Of a stretch of 64,000 bases of DNA, positions 61,185-64,000 are shown piece by piece. Under the pieces are notes generated by a model, which had not been told where the DNA came from, made no database searches, and was given only the letters and a program-made list of their open reading frames with translations. Position numbers and translations under genes: made by a program. The stretch is from Sebastes aleutianus (Eukaryota; Chordata; Actinopteri; Perciformes; Sebastidae): assembly GCA_916700875.1 (NCBI GenBank), contig CAKAKS010000004.1, positions 10,002,534 through 10,066,533 on the forward strand, written 5' to 3'. Within the stretch, counting starts at the first letter, position 1, and every line of letters begins with the position of its first letter.

Positions 61185-62623
61185 CTTTTTTATTTAAATT
61201 TTGCTTGAGGAGGAAATTATACTTATTGGTGTTTATGGTAATGCCACTCTGTGAACTCAAAATCCACCATGACATCTAACTTTTCTGAAAAATTCTACTC
61301 TCCCCGAAACACCTACTCCATTCTCTCCTCCATTTCGAGGCTCAAATCTTCTTACTCTACCTGTAGGTGACATCATATTAAATCAAAGTTTCTGTACGCC
61401 TTGATAAAACAGACTGACACACAGATACTATAGTTCTAGAAAGAATTTAGCTGAATAAAAACACATTTAACATGTTGATGTTACAAAGATCTTGTGTGCT
61501 TCAAAAAGCAACTTTCCAAATAGAAAAAAAAAACTATTCGCTGACATTTTGTCATACTTTCAACAAATTTCCGATATGCTGTGTTAGCTCCGGGGCAATG
61601 AAACATGTTCTTTGTGCTGCGGACAATGTCGGCTCCCAGTTACAGCACAGTAAACAAAAACAAACTTTAACAATGACAATATTGGACCAAAAACAGGAAA
61701 CTTTCACACCACTGTCTCTCATTATCAAACATTGGAATATTCATGCTCCCAATATCAATCTGCTCTACTCCCATTTCGCTTTGCTGGAGGGGGATCGAGC
61801 GGACCACCTCTTAGGCCCTGCTGGCCACCTCTTAACCCCAGCTCCGGCGTATGTCAGGCTGCTCCCGGACCCGCCGGGCGCTTCCAAAAGCCCACCGACT
61901 AATTAGGCCCTCCGCATGGGTCTGATAAGAAGAGCTCACCAGCGACGTTGAATCGACACAGTCCTACTGAGCGGCCAAATGAGCCGGGCACGGAGACGGA
62001 TGAACAGACAGATGGCTGCTGGCTGACTGGTGTGAAGGGGCCGTGCAGGGCTGTAGAGGAGACCCAGGGGCCACGAGGTGCCGGGTAAAAGGGGTCGAGA
62101 CGACCGAGGTCTGGTGCCATCCAAAGAAGTAAGAAGAAGAGATTGAGATGCAAATAAGAAGGAAGTTATAGAAAGAAGGATGGAAACATAGATGGAGCAA
62201 CATGACGTCATCTGGGGATGTTTCAGGGCAATGTTGGCATGGAAACTGGTGGCCATGGGGGTCTTCTCATTAACCCTTTGTTTACCCTTCATATTATGTT
62301 GTTTACTAGTTTTACCTGAGGCATCTTTGAGTACAGAGACCTCTGACTTCGGAGGCCTTTTATGTCATGTTACATCTTGACATGATTAATTACAATTATT
62401 CACTGGAGAATTACATAGTCGTGATCTAATGATGTATGGAGCTTGCTTTGTGAGGTGAATATTTGTATCAAATACTGTACGTGAATAAAATAACTTACTG
62501 GGAAAAATTTTACACAGGCCAAAAGCCATCCCACAAACACACCCTTCTCTGCTCTCTAGTAGACAGTTTCTGTGCCTCAGCAGATTGAAGCCACACAGAT
62601 CTCAGTGACAGAAACATTCAAAC
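61185..62623. other. no confirmed gene, candidate regulatory block
   Basis: 61760-62110 is GC-richer, unique sequence with overlapping frames on the minus strand but no family match, and may be non-coding conserved DNA. Confidence 0.35.
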
Positions 62624-62661
62624 CTGCTCCTCGATGTAGAGGTCCATGTCCGTCATACAGC
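62624..62661 (-). CDS. candidate 38-nt exon of an unidentified minus-strand gene
   Basis: On the minus strand a strong acceptor (CCCTCTCTGCTTCTATCTGCAG in two parts: pyrimidine tract then CTGCAG) precedes 38 nt that read CMTDMDLYIEEQ in one frame, followed by CAG|GTTTGA, a usable but weak donor. The other two frames give LYDGHGPLHRGA and an early stop. I do not recognise the peptide. In human 6p24 the genes upstream of EEF1E1 on the same strand are SLC35B3 and then OFCC1 (medaka ojoplano). The peptide does not resemble SLC35B3 as I know it. ofcc1/opo is a positional guess only. Confidence 0.3.
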
Positions 62662-64000
62662 CTGCAGATAGAAGCAGAGAGGGCATTAGCCTAGGCATCA
62701 GTCTGTGTGTGTGTGTGTGACAGCTAACGTCCACCCTGGCGACACGCTAGCAGCTATCCCCCCGGCCGTGCTGTGACACACCTTCAACCACGGGGATCAT
62801 GTATGTGTATATGAGTGCTTATGTGTTATTTCATGTGTCAGATGGGCGATGTTCAGCACTTTCAAGGTGGCTGAAAGCCTCAACAGCAGTTAGCCCCTGA
62901 ATCTAAGAAATCAAACCAATCCCCCTTGTTGACATGCCATTGGTAGAACTGAGACACACATTCAACACATGGGTGGAGTACCGAACGGGCCATCTGGGCC
63001 CAGGGGCCCAGTGTGTAGTAACGGTTATTAACTTTGCATTTGGAAGTTGTAGTTTATGAAGACCCCTAAAACTTTTCAACCTAAATATTTCAGACCTGTT
63101 TTATAGTGATAAACAGAAACACATTTCAACTTCAATCATGTTAAGATGAGATAATCCTTTATTAGTCACACAGCGGGGACATTTGCAGCGTTATTGAATG
63201 TTAATACCACTTACTGTATGTACCTTTTAAACAGAGGGTGATTTTATTCAAATTATATTTGGACTCAACCTGACAGCATTTATAGCCTACATTTCAAGTA
63301 ATTGATCTTAAAAGCTTTCAGAAAATGAACAGAAGCAAGACTGGCATAGTCCTAATAAATCCAGACATTTAAACTTACCAGTCTAAAGCTGACTGTCACT
63401 AAGCATCAGTTTTAAAATAATGAACTTATTGCTGTGTGTCACACTCATTTGAGAGTTTCTATTGACCAAAAGCTAACGTGGGAGGGAGTAATGGACACAA
63501 TATGCTTGTTTTATTGCTGCAAATGATCCTCATCTGTAGATATGCACTATTTAACGATACAGCACAGTTTTATAATTTATAGCAAATTATTTTGTGAACC
63601 CCCTGACAGAGTGCCACGGACCCCTGTGGTTCCCCGGACCCCACTTTGAGAATCACTGGTGTAGTTGTGTATGTTCTCACATGAACATAGAAAACCATTT
63701 TTAATCGTTTATAAGGGTCCACCTCTCCGTATTTCTTGCAGATATATTATTGTTAAGCATATTCTCATCATTTTTTCAGGAAAGAGAAGCTTGTGTGGGC
63801 TACAGATGTCCTCTCCCATTAACTGTTGCCAATAGAAACTGGTCGTTAGAGGGCGCTGATATTAAAGTGTGTTTACTTGATATGAGACAGGTATCATGTG
63901 AGGTCACGATAAGGTCAAATTATGCATGACAACCTGATGACAACTGCATGTCACGCAAAATGAAGCACCGCCGGGATACTAAGTGGAGTTAAACGAAAGC
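62662..64000. other. right end: LINE and hAT-like remnants, no gene recognised
   Basis: 63150-63195 is a minus-strand LINE tail (CCTTTATTAGTCACACAGCG). 63600-63655 ends CCCCACTTTGAGAATCACTGG, a hAT-type terminus. The rest is unique A/T-rich sequence. Confidence 0.45.

Overview
This is a vertebrate nuclear window, almost certainly from a teleost fish. It is intron- and repeat-rich and dense in (CA)n, (GATA)n and (AAAAT)n microsatellites. It carries fish-type LINE 3' ends, many MITE-like elements with inverted ends, and spliced exons with GT/AG borders. There is no operon structure, no prokaryotic coding, no CRISPR array, and no RNA gene that I could recognise. Nearly all long open frames are simple-repeat or transposon artefacts.

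Two genes are firmly identified, both on the minus strand. eef1e1 (AIMP3/p18, a scaffold subunit of the multi-tRNA-synthetase complex) is complete: four coding exons at 33715-33632, 32230-32033, 28080-27985 and 25660-25517 join in frame to a 173-residue protein, with every intron in phase 0. Downstream of it in the direction of transcription lies the 5' end of bloc1s5 (Muted, a BLOC-1 subunit): exon 1 at 1468-1450 and exon 2 at 335-253, with the rest beyond the left edge. This head-to-tail order matches human 6p24.3, where EEF1E1 and BLOC1S5 are adjacent and co-oriented.

Layout: 1-1.8 kb, bloc1s5 5' end with a nested LINE in its first intron; 1.8-25.1 kb, intergenic (MITEs, LINE tails, microsatellites, some conserved-looking unique sequence); 25.1-33.85 kb, eef1e1; 33.88-35.65 kb, a large simple-repeat block plus LINE remnants directly behind the eef1e1 promoter; 35.65-62.6 kb, gene-poor DNA with several MITE/hAT-like elements, a 42-bp minisatellite inside a transposon-like unit, and blocks that look like conserved non-coding elements; 62.62-62.66 kb, a possible 38-nt minus-strand exon of an unidentified gene (ofcc1/opo is a synteny-based guess only).

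The two genes act in unrelated processes: translation and DNA-damage signalling for eef1e1, lysosome-related organelle biogenesis for bloc1s5. Their link is positional. I found no convincing novel gene system. The most interesting items are the nested LINE with a visible target duplication, the higher-order minisatellite, the repeat block beside the eef1e1 promoter, and the candidate exon at 62.6 kb.
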